From: Actinomadura parmotrematis
GTDB taxonomy: Bacteria > Actinomycetota > Actinomycetes > Streptosporangiales > Streptosporangiaceae
Direction of reading: 5' to 3'
Length of the DNA stretch: 64,000 nucleotides
Assembly (NCBI RefSeq): GCF_019458805.1
Contig: NZ_JAIBOA010000011.1
Location: 62,001-126,000, forward strand
The notes below the pieces were generated by a model that was not told the origin of the DNA, made no database searches, and saw only the letters and a list, made by a program, of their open reading frames with translations. The translations under genes and the position numbers were made by a program. Shown one piece after another: positions 7,837 to 16,356 of the stretch (positions within the stretch are counted from its first letter, which is position 1; each line of letters opens with the position of its first letter).

Positions 7837-7874
7837 GAGAAGGCCCGGCCCCTCAGCGGGGGCCGGGCCTTCTC
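7837..7874. terminator. Strong hairpin terminator
   Basis: A perfect 16-bp stem (GAGAAGGCCCGGCCCC, 7837-7852, with 7859-7874), a 6-nt loop, then GTTTCT on the plus strand. It lies between the convergent DUF397 and tetR-type genes and can end transcription from both sides. Confidence 0.8.
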
Positions 7875-7897
7875 GTTTCTGCGCAAGGCGGCGCGGA

Positions 7898-8503
7898 TCA
7901 GAAGTCGACCAGCAGGCGGGCGGCGGCCGTCTCCAGCTTCGCCTGGATCTGCTCGGCGGTCGCGTGGCCGCGCAGCATCTCGATCATCTCCATGGTCCAC
8001 ACGCTGGACAGCGCGCGGGCGAGGACGCGGCGCTCGTCGGCGGGGCCGACCTCGATGTCGGGACCGACGGCGGCGCGGAGCAGCAGCCCCGTCATGCGGT
8101 CGCCGAACTCGGTCTTGACGTCCGAGAGCAGCAGCGACCGGATCAGCGCCTCGGCGAGCTCGGGCTCGCGCATGAGGCCGCGAGTCGCGCGCATGAGGAC
8201 GTCCACGGCGCGCTGCGGCGGGGCGTCGGTGCGGGGCGGGCGGCGCTCGATGCTGCCCTCCAGCAGGTCGAGCTCCTCGCTGACGACCGCGACGACCAGG
8301 TCCATCTTGGACGGGAAGTAGCGGTAGAGGGTGCCGAGGGCGACGCCGGCCCGCTCGGCGACCGTGCGCATCTGCATGGCCTCGACGCCGCCGCGCGAGG
8401 CCAGCGCGGCGGCCGCCTGGACGATGCGCTTGCGCCGCTGGTGCTGGCTGCGCGACCGCGCGCCGGGCGGCTTCTGCTCGGTCGCGGTCGGCTCTGCGGT
8501 CAC
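7898..8503 (-). CDS. kstR: TetR-family regulator, KstR-like
   Basis: A 201-aa TetR regulator. The DNA-binding part RRKRIVQAAAALASRGGVEAMQMRTVAERAGVALGTLYRYFPSKMDLVVAVV (about residues 22-73) closely resembles mycobacterial KstR, the repressor of cholesterol catabolism whose ligand is a steroid CoA thioester. The start is a GTG at 8503 behind GGAGG. It is divergent from a steroid side-chain operon, and two KstR-like palindromes lie between them, one close to its own start, which suggests autoregulation. The identity is inferred from sequence resemblance plus context; a different TetR of the same subgroup is possible. Confidence 0.75.
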   Translation of the reverse strand: MTAEPTATEQKPPGARSRSQHQRRKRIVQAAAALASRGGVEAMQMRTVAERAGVALGTLYRYFPSKMDLVVAVVSEELDLLEGSIERRPPRTDAPPQRAVDVLMRATRGLMREPELAEALIRSLLLSDVKTEFGDRMTGLLLRAAVGPDIEVGPADERRVLARALSSVWTMEMIEMLRGHATAEQIQAKLETAAARLLVDF

Positions 8504-8565
8504 GGGTCGTCCTCCTTCGCCGGGCCGCGCGCGCCGCCCGTCGGGGACAGCCTACAGGGCGGGTG

Positions 8566-8577
8566 AGAACGTGTTAT
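8566..8577. promoter_or_regulatory. KstR-like box near the regulator gene
   Basis: AGAACGTGTTAT (8566-8577), within GAGAACGTGTTATC, matches the core AGAACGTGTT of the KstR consensus TnnAACnnGTTnnA; the outer bases differ. It lies 63 nt upstream of the tetR-type start, as expected for autoregulation. Confidence 0.6.
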
Positions 8578-8674
8578 CTGAAAACGCCCCGCGCGGCGCC
8601 CGGGCCGGTCAGTGCACCCTGACATGCGGGTCGAACGCGGGCGTGACGGGCGCTGATCACCACTCTGGACAGAG

Positions 8675-8692
8675 ACTAGAATCTGTTCTAGT
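8675..8692. promoter_or_regulatory. KstR-like box upstream of the steroid operon
   Basis: ACTAGAATCTGTTCTAGT is a perfect 7-bp inverted repeat around TCTG. It fits the KstR pattern TAGAACnnGTTCTA except for one base in the left core (AAT for AAC). It sits 25 nt before the GTG of fadD17, where a bound repressor would block the promoter. Confidence 0.7.
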
Positions 8693-8717
8693 TTTGCCGC
8701 CGAGGAGGTGGTCGGCG

Positions 8718-10331
8718 GTGACGGTGGCAAGCTTGCTCGCGGCCCGCGCGGACGACGGCCGGACCGGCCTGGTGAGCGCCGACGACGGCCGGACCTGGAC
8801 GTGGGCCGAGGTCGTCGCCGCCTGCGCCGGCCGCGCCGCGTGGCTGTCGGCGCGCACGACCGGCGGCCGCCCGCTGCACGTCGGGGTGCTGCTCGACAAC
8901 GTCCCCGAGCTGGTGTTCCTGCTCGGCGGCGCCGCGCTGTCGGGGTCGGTCGTCGTCGCGCTGAACCCCACCCGCAGCGCGGCCGAGCTCGCCGGCGACG
9001 CTGCGCGCGCCGACTGTGACCTGGTCCTCACCGAGGAGCGGTACGCGCACCTCGCCGAGGGCCTCGGCCAGGTGATCGACATCGGTGGTCCCGGCTACGC
9101 GCCGCCGGACACCGCCGAAACACCCGAAACAGGCTGGATCACCGACTCCACCCTGCTCATGCTGATCTTCACCTCGGGCACCTCGGGACGGCCGCGCGCC
9201 GTCCGCGTCACCCACCGCAAGGTGGCGGTGCCGGGGGAGAACCTCGCCGGGCGGCTGCTGGACGCCGACGGCGTCGTGTACTGCCCGATGCCGCTGTTCC
9301 ACTCCGGCGCGATCATGGCGGCGTACGCGCCGGCGCTCGCGGCGGGCGCGACGCTCGTGCTGCGCTCCCGCTTCACCGCGTCCGGCCTGCTGCCGGACGT
9401 GCGCGCGCACGGCTGCACCTACCTGCACTACGTCGGCAAGGCGCTGTCCTACGCGCTCGCGACGCCGCCCGCCGACGACGACGCCGACAACCCGCTGAAG
9501 GTCGCCTTCGGCAACGAGGCCGCGCCCGCCGAGCAGGCCGCCTTCCAGAAGCGTTTCGGCTGTTTCGTCGTGGACGCCTACGGCTCGTCCGAAACGGCCA
9601 TCGCGGTGTCGCCCGACCCGTTCGGGCCGCCCGGCGCGCTCGGCAAGCTCACCGACGGCGTCCGCGTCCTGAACCCCGAGACCGGCGAGCCGTGCCCGCC
9701 CGCCCGCCTGGACGCCGGCGGCCGCCTGCTGAACCCCGACGAGGCGATCGGCGAGCTCGTCGCGACCGAGGGCAACGGCCTGTTCGACGGCTACTACAAC
9801 GAGGACGCCCCCGACCGCGTCCGCGAGGGCATGTTCTGGTCCGGCGACCACGCCTACGCCGACGAGAACGGCTACGCGTTCTTCGTCGGCCGCACCGCCG
9901 ACCGGCTCCGCGTGGACGGCGAGAACTTCGGCGCAGCGCAGGTCGAGCGGGTCCTCGCCGACCTGCCGGACGTCCGCCAGCTCGCGGTGTACGGGGTGCC
10001 GGACGCCGCGTCCGGCGACCAGGTGATGCTGGCGCTCGCCGCCGACGGCTTCGACCCCGAGGCGTTCGCCGCCTATCTGCGCGGCCGCGCCGACCTCGGT
10101 CCGAAGTGGCCGCCCCGCTACGTGCGGGTCGCGCCGGACCTGCCCGCCACCGCCTCCAACAAGATCCTCAAGCGGGAGCTGGCGAAGGACGGCTGGCGCA
10201 CCGGCGACCCGGTCTGGTGGCGGCCCGGCCGCGAGCTGGCCTACCGCCGCCTGACCCCCGAAGACGCGGCCGCCCTGCGCGAGGAGTTCGCCCGGCGCGG
10301 CCGCCTGCACCTCCTGGAAGGGAGTGGATGA
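8718..10331 (+). CDS. fadD17: Steroid-linked acyl-CoA synthetase, FadD17-like
   Basis: A 537-aa AMP-forming ligase of the ANL superfamily. Visible motifs: the ATP P-loop FTSGTSGRPRAV (about residues 150-161), YGSSE (about 288), GDHAYADENGYAFFVGRTADRLRVDGEN (about 376-405) and the C-terminal NKILKREL with the adenylating lysine (about 480). Text such as LHYVGKALSYALATP and NPLKVAFGNE follows M. tuberculosis FadD17. The start GTG at 8718 has GAGGAGGTGG just upstream; the longer open frame runs through the operator. First gene of the steroid operon; it probably activates a steroid side-chain acid to its CoA thioester. Confidence 0.8.
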   Translation: MTVASLLAARADDGRTGLVSADDGRTWTWAEVVAACAGRAAWLSARTTGGRPLHVGVLLDNVPELVFLLGGAALSGSVVVALNPTRSAAELAGDAARADCDLVLTEERYAHLAEGLGQVIDIGGPGYAPPDTAETPETGWITDSTLLMLIFTSGTSGRPRAVRVTHRKVAVPGENLAGRLLDADGVVYCPMPLFHSGAIMAAYAPALAAGATLVLRSRFTASGLLPDVRAHGCTYLHYVGKALSYALATPPADDDADNPLKVAFGNEAAPAEQAAFQKRFGCFVVDAYGSSETAIAVSPDPFGPPGALGKLTDGVRVLNPETGEPCPPARLDAGGRLLNPDEAIGELVATEGNGLFDGYYNEDAPDRVREGMFWSGDHAYADENGYAFFVGRTADRLRVDGENFGAAQVERVLADLPDVRQLAVYGVPDAASGDQVMLALAADGFDPEAFAAYLRGRADLGPKWPPRYVRVAPDLPATASNKILKRELAKDGWRTGDPVWWRPGRELAYRRLTPEDAAALREEFARRGRLHLLEGSG

Positions 10332-11423
10332 GTGGACTTCGACCTCGACGAGACGCAGCGCGACCTGCAAGGGCTCGCCGCCGACCTGCTCGGTCGCGAG
10401 GCGGCCGTCCAGCGGCTGGAGTCCTTCGAGAAGACCGGCGCGCCCTACGACGCCGCGATCTGGAAGGCGCTCGGCCAGGCCGGGCTGCTCGGCGCGGTGC
10501 TGCCCGAGCGGGCCGGCGGCGCCGGGCTCGGCCCGGTCGAGCGGACGGTGATCCTCCGCGAGATCGGCGCGCACGTCGCGCCCGTCCCCGCCTACGCCGC
10601 GCTCGCCCTCGCCGCCCCCGCGATCGCCGCGCACGGCACGGACGCGCAGATCGACCTGCTCGCGCCGCTCACCGAGGGCGAGGCGATCCTCACCGGCGCC
10701 TACCGCGAGGTCGGCCCGGCGGGCGCGGTCGCCGCGACCGCGACGCCCGACGGCGACGGCCACGTCCTCGACGGTGTGAAGACGTTCGTGCCCTACGCCC
10801 GCGAGGCGTCCCGCATCCTCGTCCCGGCCCGCACCGGCGACGGCGTCGGGGTGTTCCTCGTCGAGCCGGCGGCGGTGACGATCACCGACCAGCCGTCGGC
10901 GACGACCGAGCCGCTGTCGCGGATCGAGCTGCGCGGCGTCCGGGTCGGCGCGGACGCGCTGCTCGGCGACGGCGCCTGGGACACCCTGCGCCGCAGCGCC
11001 GTCGCGGGCGCGGTCGCGCTGTCGTCGGGAGTCATCGAGGGCGCGCTGAAGCTCACCACCGAATACGTCAAGACGCGCGAGCAGTTCGATCGGGCGCTCG
11101 CCCAGTTCCAGGCCGTCACCATGAACATCGGCGACGTCTACATCGCCAAGCGCGCGCTGGACGTCGCGGTGTGGGCGGGCACGTGGCGCCTCGCCGAGGG
11201 CGCCCCCGACGCCGACGAGGTCCTGGCGATCGCCTCCTACAACGCCGCCGGGCCCGTCGTGGAGGCCCTGTACACCTGCCAGCACCTGCACGGCGGCATC
11301 GGCCTGGACGTCACCTACCCGCTGCACCGCTACTTCGCCTGGGGCAAGCAGGCGGGCCACCTGCTCGGCGGGGCCGAGCAGCAGCTCGACATCCTCGGTT
11401 CCCTCGTCCCCCAGGAGGCGTGA
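10332..11423 (+). CDS. fadE28: Acyl-CoA dehydrogenase subunit, FadE28/ChsE2-like
   Basis: A 363-aa acyl-CoA dehydrogenase-fold protein starting with a GTG directly after the fadD17 stop. It opens MDFDLDETQRDLQGLA like FadE28 and has the ACAD C-terminal domain (VKTREQFDRALAQFQAVTMNIGDVYIAKRALD). Steroid-degrading actinobacteria use alpha2beta2 ACADs made from two adjacent genes, in which only one subunit carries the full active site. This is the shorter partner of the next gene. Its place just before the fadE29-, chsH- and ltp2-like genes matches the M. tuberculosis igr operon order, which is why I prefer FadE28 to FadE27. Confidence 0.75.
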   Translation: MDFDLDETQRDLQGLAADLLGREAAVQRLESFEKTGAPYDAAIWKALGQAGLLGAVLPERAGGAGLGPVERTVILREIGAHVAPVPAYAALALAAPAIAAHGTDAQIDLLAPLTEGEAILTGAYREVGPAGAVAATATPDGDGHVLDGVKTFVPYAREASRILVPARTGDGVGVFLVEPAAVTITDQPSATTEPLSRIELRGVRVGADALLGDGAWDTLRRSAVAGAVALSSGVIEGALKLTTEYVKTREQFDRALAQFQAVTMNIGDVYIAKRALDVAVWAGTWRLAEGAPDADEVLAIASYNAAGPVVEALYTCQHLHGGIGLDVTYPLHRYFAWGKQAGHLLGGAEQQLDILGSLVPQEA

Positions 11424-11426
11424 CCC

Positions 11427-12599
11427 GTGTTCATCGACCTGACCGACGAGCAGAAGAAGCTCCGCGCCGAGCTGCGCGACTACTTCCGCGGCTGCCTGGA
11501 CGCCGAGCAGCGCGCGCGGATCGCCGACGACCCGTTCGGCGAGCACTACATGGAGCACTGCAAGCGGCTCGGCCGCGACGGGATGCTCGGCGTCGCGCTG
11601 CCGAAGGAGTACGGCGGCCGCGGCTACGGCCCCATGGAGCAGCAGATCTTCGCCAACGAGATCGCGCGCGCCGAGGTGCCGTACCCGATCATCACGCTGA
11701 ACTCGGTGGCGCCGACGATCCTGCAGTACGGCACCGACGCCCACAAGGAGTTCTTCCTCCCGAAGATCCTCGCGGGCGAGTGCCACTTCGCGATCGGCTA
11801 CAGCGAGCCCGGCGCCGGCACCGACCTGGCGTCCCTGCGCACCACCGCGGTCAAGGACGGCGACCACTACGTCGTCAACGGCCAGAAGATCTTCACGTCG
11901 GGGGCGCACTACTCCGACTACGTCTGGCTCGCCGCCCGCACCGACCCGGACGCCAAGAAGCACAAGGGCATCTCGATGCTCATCGTGGACTGCAAGGACC
12001 CCGGCTTCTCCTGGACGCCGATCGTCACCATGGACGGCCGCCACCACACCAACTCCACGTACTACTCCGACGTGCGCGTCCCCGCCGACATGCTCATGGG
12101 CGAGGAGAACAAGGGCTGGGACCTCATCGTCAACCAGCTCAACCACGAGCGCGTCACGCTCGGCCCGGCCGGCAACATCGGCCACACCTACGACCGGTTC
12201 GAGGCGTGGGCGCGCACCGCGACGGGCCCGGACGGGCGCCCCCTCATCGAGGAGCCCGCGGTGCGCCGCGCCGTCGGGCAGGTGTACGGGTACCTGCGCG
12301 TCAACGAGCTGCTGAACTGGCAGGTCGCCGCGAACATGGACCTCGGCTGGCTGGGCGCCGCCGACGCCTCCGCCACCAAGATCTACGGGTCGGAGCGGAT
12401 GCAGGAGGTCGGCCGGATCGTCGGCGACACCCTCGCCCGCTACGGCGACCCCGGCGACCCGGCCACCGCCGAGTTCGTCGACCGCCTCGACCACGGCGTC
12501 AAGGGCGCCATCGTGCTGACCTTCGGCGGCGGCGTCAACGAGATCCAGCGCGAGCTCATCGCGATGATCGGCCTCGGCCTGCCGCGCGCGCCGCGCTAA
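11427..12599 (+). CDS. fadE29: Acyl-CoA dehydrogenase subunit, FadE29/ChsE1-like
   Basis: A 390-aa acyl-CoA dehydrogenase, GTG start 3 nt after the previous stop. MFIDLTDEQKKLRAELRDYF, AIGYSEPGAGTDLASLRTTA, HKGISMLIVDCKDPGFSWTP and the ending VLTFGGGVNEIQRELIAMIG follow FadE29 almost throughout. In M. tuberculosis FadE28-FadE29 (ChsE1-ChsE2) dehydrogenates 3-oxo-pregn-carboxyl-CoA, the three-carbon side-chain intermediate. The next two genes encode the matching hydratase and aldolase, so the three steps are encoded consecutively. Confidence 0.82.
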   Translation: MFIDLTDEQKKLRAELRDYFRGCLDAEQRARIADDPFGEHYMEHCKRLGRDGMLGVALPKEYGGRGYGPMEQQIFANEIARAEVPYPIITLNSVAPTILQYGTDAHKEFFLPKILAGECHFAIGYSEPGAGTDLASLRTTAVKDGDHYVVNGQKIFTSGAHYSDYVWLAARTDPDAKKHKGISMLIVDCKDPGFSWTPIVTMDGRHHTNSTYYSDVRVPADMLMGEENKGWDLIVNQLNHERVTLGPAGNIGHTYDRFEAWARTATGPDGRPLIEEPAVRRAVGQVYGYLRVNELLNWQVAANMDLGWLGAADASATKIYGSERMQEVGRIVGDTLARYGDPGDPATAEFVDRLDHGVKGAIVLTFGGGVNEIQRELIAMIGLGLPRAPR

Positions 12600-12607
12600 G
12601 GAGAACC

Positions 12608-13897
12608 GTGCACCAAAAGCTGATGGAGCTCGCCGAGCGGCTCGCCGCGCTCGGCGAGCAGCCCGGGGGCGAGTGCCCCGACCCGGTCAACACCGCGATG
12701 ATCCGCAACTGGACGCAGGCGCTCGGCGACCCCGGCGCCTGGGACGACGCGGCGCCGCCCGCGATGATCCAGGTGTGGTCGATGCCGGGCCTGTCGAGGG
12801 CCAAGGGCCCCTCGGTCGCCGACGACCCGCTGCGGATGCTCAACGAGCACGGCTACACCGGCGTCGTCGCGACCAACTGCGAGCAGACCTACGACCGCTA
12901 CCTGAAGATCGGCGAGGCGCTCACCAGCCGGATGCGGTTCGGCGGCATCGCCGGCCCGAAGAAGACCGCGATGGGCGAGGGCTACTTCGTCACCTGGTAC
13001 CAGTCCTGGTACGACGAGAACGACGAGCGCGTCGCCGAGATGCTGTTCCGCATCCTGAAGTTCCAGCCGCGCCAGCGGGCCGGCGGCGCCAAGGCCAAGC
13101 CGCAGGCGGGCGGCCGCTACCCGCTGCGGCCCGCCATCGGCAAGGACACCCAGTTCTACTGGGACGGCGTCGACGCGGGCGAGCTGCGCATCCAGAAGTG
13201 CGCCGATTGTGGAGCGCTCCGGCACCCGCCCGGCCCGATGTGCCCGCAGTGCCACTCCACCGAGCGGACGTACGCGGTCGCGTCCGGCCACGGCACCGTC
13301 CACTCCTACGTCGTACACCACCACCCGCCCGTGCCCGGCCGCACCCCGCCCTACGTCGTCGCGGTCGTGGAGCTGGACGAGGGCGTGCGCGTCGTCGGCA
13401 ACGTCAACGGCTGCCCGGTCGAGGACGTGCGCGTGGGCATGCCCGTCCGCCTGATCTTCGAGCGGATGGACGACGAGCTGACGCTCCCGCAGTGGACGCC
13501 CGAGGGCGCCCCCGACCCCGCGCCGGCACCCGAGCCCGCGGCCGCCCCGGACGGGCGGCGCGTCGAGCTCACCCCGACGTTCGTGATCGCGACGGCGCTC
13601 GCCACCCGCGACTTCACGCCCGTCCACCACGACGTCGCGATCGCCAAGGCGCAGGGCTCCAAGGACATCTTCGTCAACATCCTGACGACGATGGGCCTCG
13701 TCCAGCGCTGCGCCCTGGACCTCGCGCCGGGCGCCGTGCTGGAGTCCATCGCGGTGCGGCTCGGCGCGCCCGCCTACGCCGGCGACGTCCTCACCGTCAC
13801 CGGCGAGCGGGTGGACGACCGCACCATCACCGTGCGCGGGACGGTCAGCCTCGGCGACCACGTCACCGCGACCGTGCGCCTGAAGGGGGACGCATGA
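12608..13897 (+). CDS. Fused steroid enoyl-CoA hydratase, ChsH2-DUF35-ChsH1
   Basis: A 429-aa protein joining what are two genes in M. tuberculosis (Rv3542c and Rv3541c). Domains in order: an N-terminal MaoC-like hot-dog domain of ChsH2 (about residues 1-165), a DUF35 zinc ribbon and OB fold (about 175-295; Zn ligands in CADCG-x10-CPQC), a Pro/Ala-rich linker (about 298-312), then a second MaoC-like domain of ChsH1 (about 317-429) with DFTPVHHD, the catalytic hydratase motif. It should hydrate the C22 enoyl-CoA. The DUF35 part is the known docking partner of the Ltp2 aldolase, encoded by the next gene. GTG start behind AAGGAG. Confidence 0.85.
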   Translation: MHQKLMELAERLAALGEQPGGECPDPVNTAMIRNWTQALGDPGAWDDAAPPAMIQVWSMPGLSRAKGPSVADDPLRMLNEHGYTGVVATNCEQTYDRYLKIGEALTSRMRFGGIAGPKKTAMGEGYFVTWYQSWYDENDERVAEMLFRILKFQPRQRAGGAKAKPQAGGRYPLRPAIGKDTQFYWDGVDAGELRIQKCADCGALRHPPGPMCPQCHSTERTYAVASGHGTVHSYVVHHHPPVPGRTPPYVVAVVELDEGVRVVGNVNGCPVEDVRVGMPVRLIFERMDDELTLPQWTPEGAPDPAPAPEPAAAPDGRRVELTPTFVIATALATRDFTPVHHDVAIAKAQGSKDIFVNILTTMGLVQRCALDLAPGAVLESIAVRLGAPAYAGDVLTVTGERVDDRTITVRGTVSLGDHVTATVRLKGDA

Positions 13898-15060
13898 CGA
13901 TCTCCGGGAAGACGGCGATCGCCGGCATCGGCGCCACCGAGTTCTCCAAGGAGTCCGGCCGCTCGGAGCTGCGGCTGGCCGCCGAGGCGTGCCTCGCCGC
14001 GATCAAGGACGCCGGGCTGTCGCCGTCCGACGTGGACGGCCTGGTGACCTTCACCGCCGACAGCAACTCCGAGATCGCCGTGCAGCGCGAGCTCGGCATC
14101 CCGGGCCTGCGGTTCTTCTCCCGCGTGGACTACGGCGGTGGCGCGGCCTGCGGGACCGTCGCGCACGCCGCGATGGCCGTCGCGTCCGGGCAGGCCGACG
14201 TCGTCGTCTGCTACCGGGCGTTCAACGAGCGGTCCGGGCACCGGTTCGGGCAGGCCAGCCCGTCGTCGCGGGCCGACTCGACGGGCCTGGAGTTCTCCTG
14301 GCACCTGCCCTACGGGTTCGCGACGCCCGCCGCGTGGGTGGCGATGCAGGCCCGCCGCTACATGCACGAGTACGGCGCGACCAGCGAGGACTTCGGCCGC
14401 GTCGCCGTCGCCATGCGCAAGCACGCCGCGACCAACCCCGCCGCCTGGTTCCACGGCCGCCCGATCACCCTGGAGGAGCACCAGGCGTCGCGCTGGATCG
14501 TCGACCCGCTGCACCTGCTGGACTGCTGCCAGGAGTCCGACGGCGGCGTCGCGGTCGTCGTGACGAGCCTGGAGCGCGCCCGCGACCTGGCGCAGCCCCC
14601 GGCCGTCATCGAGGCCGCCGCGCAGGGCACCGGCCCCGACCAGATGATGATGTTCGGCTACTACACCGGCGACCTCGCCGCGCTGCCCGCCATGGGCGCC
14701 GTCGGCGACCAGCTCTGGCGCCGCTCCGGCCTCACCCCGGCGGACGTCCAGACCGCCATCCTCTACGACCACTTCACCCCCTTCGTCCTGGTCCAGCTCG
14801 AAGAGCTGGGGTTCTGCGGGCGCGGGGAGGCGCGCGACTACATCAGGGACGGCGGCATTGAGCTCGGCGGGCGGCTACCGGTCAACCCCAACGGGGGTCA
14901 GCTGGGTGAGGCGTACATCCACGGCATGAACGGCATCGCCGAGGGCGTCCGCCAGGTGCGCGGCACCTCGGTGAACCAGGTCCCCGACGTGCGCAACGTC
15001 CTCGTCACGGCGGGGACCGGCGTGCCGACGAGCGGCCTGGTCCTCGGCGCGGCCGGCTGA
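13894..15060 (+). CDS. ltp2: Steroid side-chain-cleaving aldolase Ltp2 (thiolase fold)
   Basis: A 388-aa thiolase-superfamily protein whose ATG overlaps the ChsH2-ChsH1 stop by 4 nt. Features include TAIAGIGATEFSKESGRSELRLAAEACLAAIKDAG at the start, the DYGGGAACGTVAHAAMAV segment, and HGMNGIAEGVRQVRGTSVNQV near the C-terminus. Ltp2 performs a retro-aldol cleavage of 17-hydroxy-3-oxo-pregn-carboxyl-CoA, releasing propionyl-CoA and leaving a 17-keto steroid; the family keeps the thiolase fold but not its classic cysteine chemistry. Last gene of the operon; its 3' end overlaps a convergent decayed gene by 56 nt. Confidence 0.85.
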   Translation: MTISGKTAIAGIGATEFSKESGRSELRLAAEACLAAIKDAGLSPSDVDGLVTFTADSNSEIAVQRELGIPGLRFFSRVDYGGGAACGTVAHAAMAVASGQADVVVCYRAFNERSGHRFGQASPSSRADSTGLEFSWHLPYGFATPAAWVAMQARRYMHEYGATSEDFGRVAVAMRKHAATNPAAWFHGRPITLEEHQASRWIVDPLHLLDCCQESDGGVAVVVTSLERARDLAQPPAVIEAAAQGTGPDQMMMFGYYTGDLAALPAMGAVGDQLWRRSGLTPADVQTAILYDHFTPFVLVQLEELGFCGRGEARDYIRDGGIELGGRLPVNPNGGQLGEAYIHGMNGIAEGVRQVRGTSVNQVPDVRNVLVTAGTGVPTSGLVLGAAG

Positions 15061-15653
15061 AGGCGCCGAGCGCGGCGCCGTAGAGGGTGAGGCCGGCGGC
15101 GGCGCCGGTCGTCGCGCCGACGACGGCGTTGACGAGCAGCGCGTGCGGGGTGCGCGGCGCCCCCGGGTCCTTGATCATGAAGGTGGCGCCGAGGAGGGCG
15201 CCGAGCGCGGCGCAGGCCGCCAGCGCGGCGACGACCGCGCGCGCCGCGCTCCCGCCGAGAACGCGGGGTTCCCCGTTCCCGGCGGGAGCGCGACGCAACG
15301 TCCGCAGGCCCCACCAGGCGAGGGCGAGCAGGCCGAGGACGCCGCTCGCGTACTGCACACCGGAACAGCTCCAGGCCCTCCGCTGCGGCCTGGAGGCGGC
15401 GGGCGAGCCGGGGCGGGCAGAGGGCCGGCAGGGGACGTTTCCACAGCAGGTGGAAGGCGGCGAACAGGGCCAGCCCGAACGCCATGTCATAGGTGAGGGC
15501 GCCGGCCGGGGTGTGGACGGCGTCGCGCAAGCCGCCGCCCGCCAGGAAGTAGGGGACGTCGGGCGCCATGGACCCGGCCGCGAGCGCCGAGAACGCCAGC
15601 GGGCCGCGCGCGAGCGGGAGGACGGCCGCCGGGTGGGCGAGCGTGAACGGCAT
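15005..15653 (-). pseudogene. DUF4184 family membrane protein, frameshifted
   Basis: The reverse strand from ATG 15653 encodes MPFTLAHPAAVLPLARGPLAFSALAAGSMAPDVPYFLAGGG, a clear DUF4184 start, but near 15360 the reading switches by one base. The hydrophobic remainder (YASGVLGLLALAWWGLRTL, then ARAVVAALAACAALGALLGATFM and LLVNAVVGATTGAAAGLTLYG) lies in the neighbouring frame to the stop at 15005. Joined, it makes about 215 aa with several helices, close to the family length. Either a real single-base indel or a sequencing error. The end overlaps ltp2. Confidence 0.7.
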
Positions 15654-15853
15654 GGGCCGCGAGCGTAGTGGCCCCGGAGGCCGTCCGGGGCGGGCGAGAC
15701 GGTGACATCGATATTTCGCATTTATGTCAAGAAAGTTTCCTGAAGTGGTGGTAATCGTCGAGCGTGTGAGTTCGAACATGGTTTCTTCCCGGTGACGGAC
15801 AGTGGCCGGGTAAAGGCTTTATGATCGAAGGCGAGGTAGAGAGAGGTGGAACC

Positions 15854-16183
15854 GTGCGGCATGCCATGGCGGTGTTCTTCTTTGCGTTTTTCGCCGTCTG
15901 CGGTTGCCTCTCCTTCGCCGAGGCCCCCGCGCCGGCCGGTGGGCCGCCGCCCGTCGCCGACGTGCACGACCGCAGCAGCGAGCGCGACGCGCTGCCGCGC
16001 GAGGCCATCGTGCAACTCGCCCCGCAGGCGATTCCGGGCGTGCGGAACCCCCGCCGCGCCGTCCTGCCCATCGCGCCGCCACCGCGCGCCGCCCGCCCCG
16101 GCCCCGCCGTCGCCGCCGCGCTCGCGGCACCCCGGCGCGCACCACGGGATATCGCCGCGCTTTTGCAGATATTCCGCTGCTGA
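15854..16183 (+). CDS. Small secreted protein, function unknown
   Basis: A 109-aa ORF starting at GTG 15854 behind GAGAGAGGTGG. Residues 1-25 (VRHAMAVFFFAFFAVCGCLSFAEA) look like a signal peptide; the Cys pair gives no good lipobox. The rest is Pro/Ala/Arg-rich without recognised domains and ends in LQIFRC. It precedes the carbonic anhydrase by about 170 nt, in which I see no other gene. Low confidence because low-complexity GC-rich ORFs arise easily. Confidence 0.4.
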   Translation: MRHAMAVFFFAFFAVCGCLSFAEAPAPAGGPPPVADVHDRSSERDALPREAIVQLAPQAIPGVRNPRRAVLPIAPPPRAARPGPAVAAALAAPRRAPRDIAALLQIFRC

Positions 16184-16356
16184 CAGGGACGACTGTCGGC
16201 AGGCATAGGTGAATTTCTCTCGCATGTCTGCCCGTGTTCCGCGCTCGCCGCACCGCCGCCCGGCGGCGCGTCCGGGCACGGCCGATCCGCCATTCCCACG
16301 GTCCACTCCATCGACGCTCGCCGCCCCTCGCGGCCCGCCCCTGGAGGCATTCCCGC

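Noticed and set aside
8688..12494. A 1268-aa open frame on the minus strand opposite the steroid operon
   Set aside because: It is a GC-driven shadow: the plus strand holds recognisable fadD17/fadE28/fadE29 with good starts, and the minus translation is low-complexity Val/Gly/Arg text with no domain.
10332..12599. Assignment of the two ACAD genes as fadE27 and fadE26 because fadD17 neighbours those in M. tuberculosis
   Set aside because: The second protein follows FadE29 text nearly throughout and the genes directly precede chsH and ltp2 homologues, the igr order; FadE28/FadE29 fits better.
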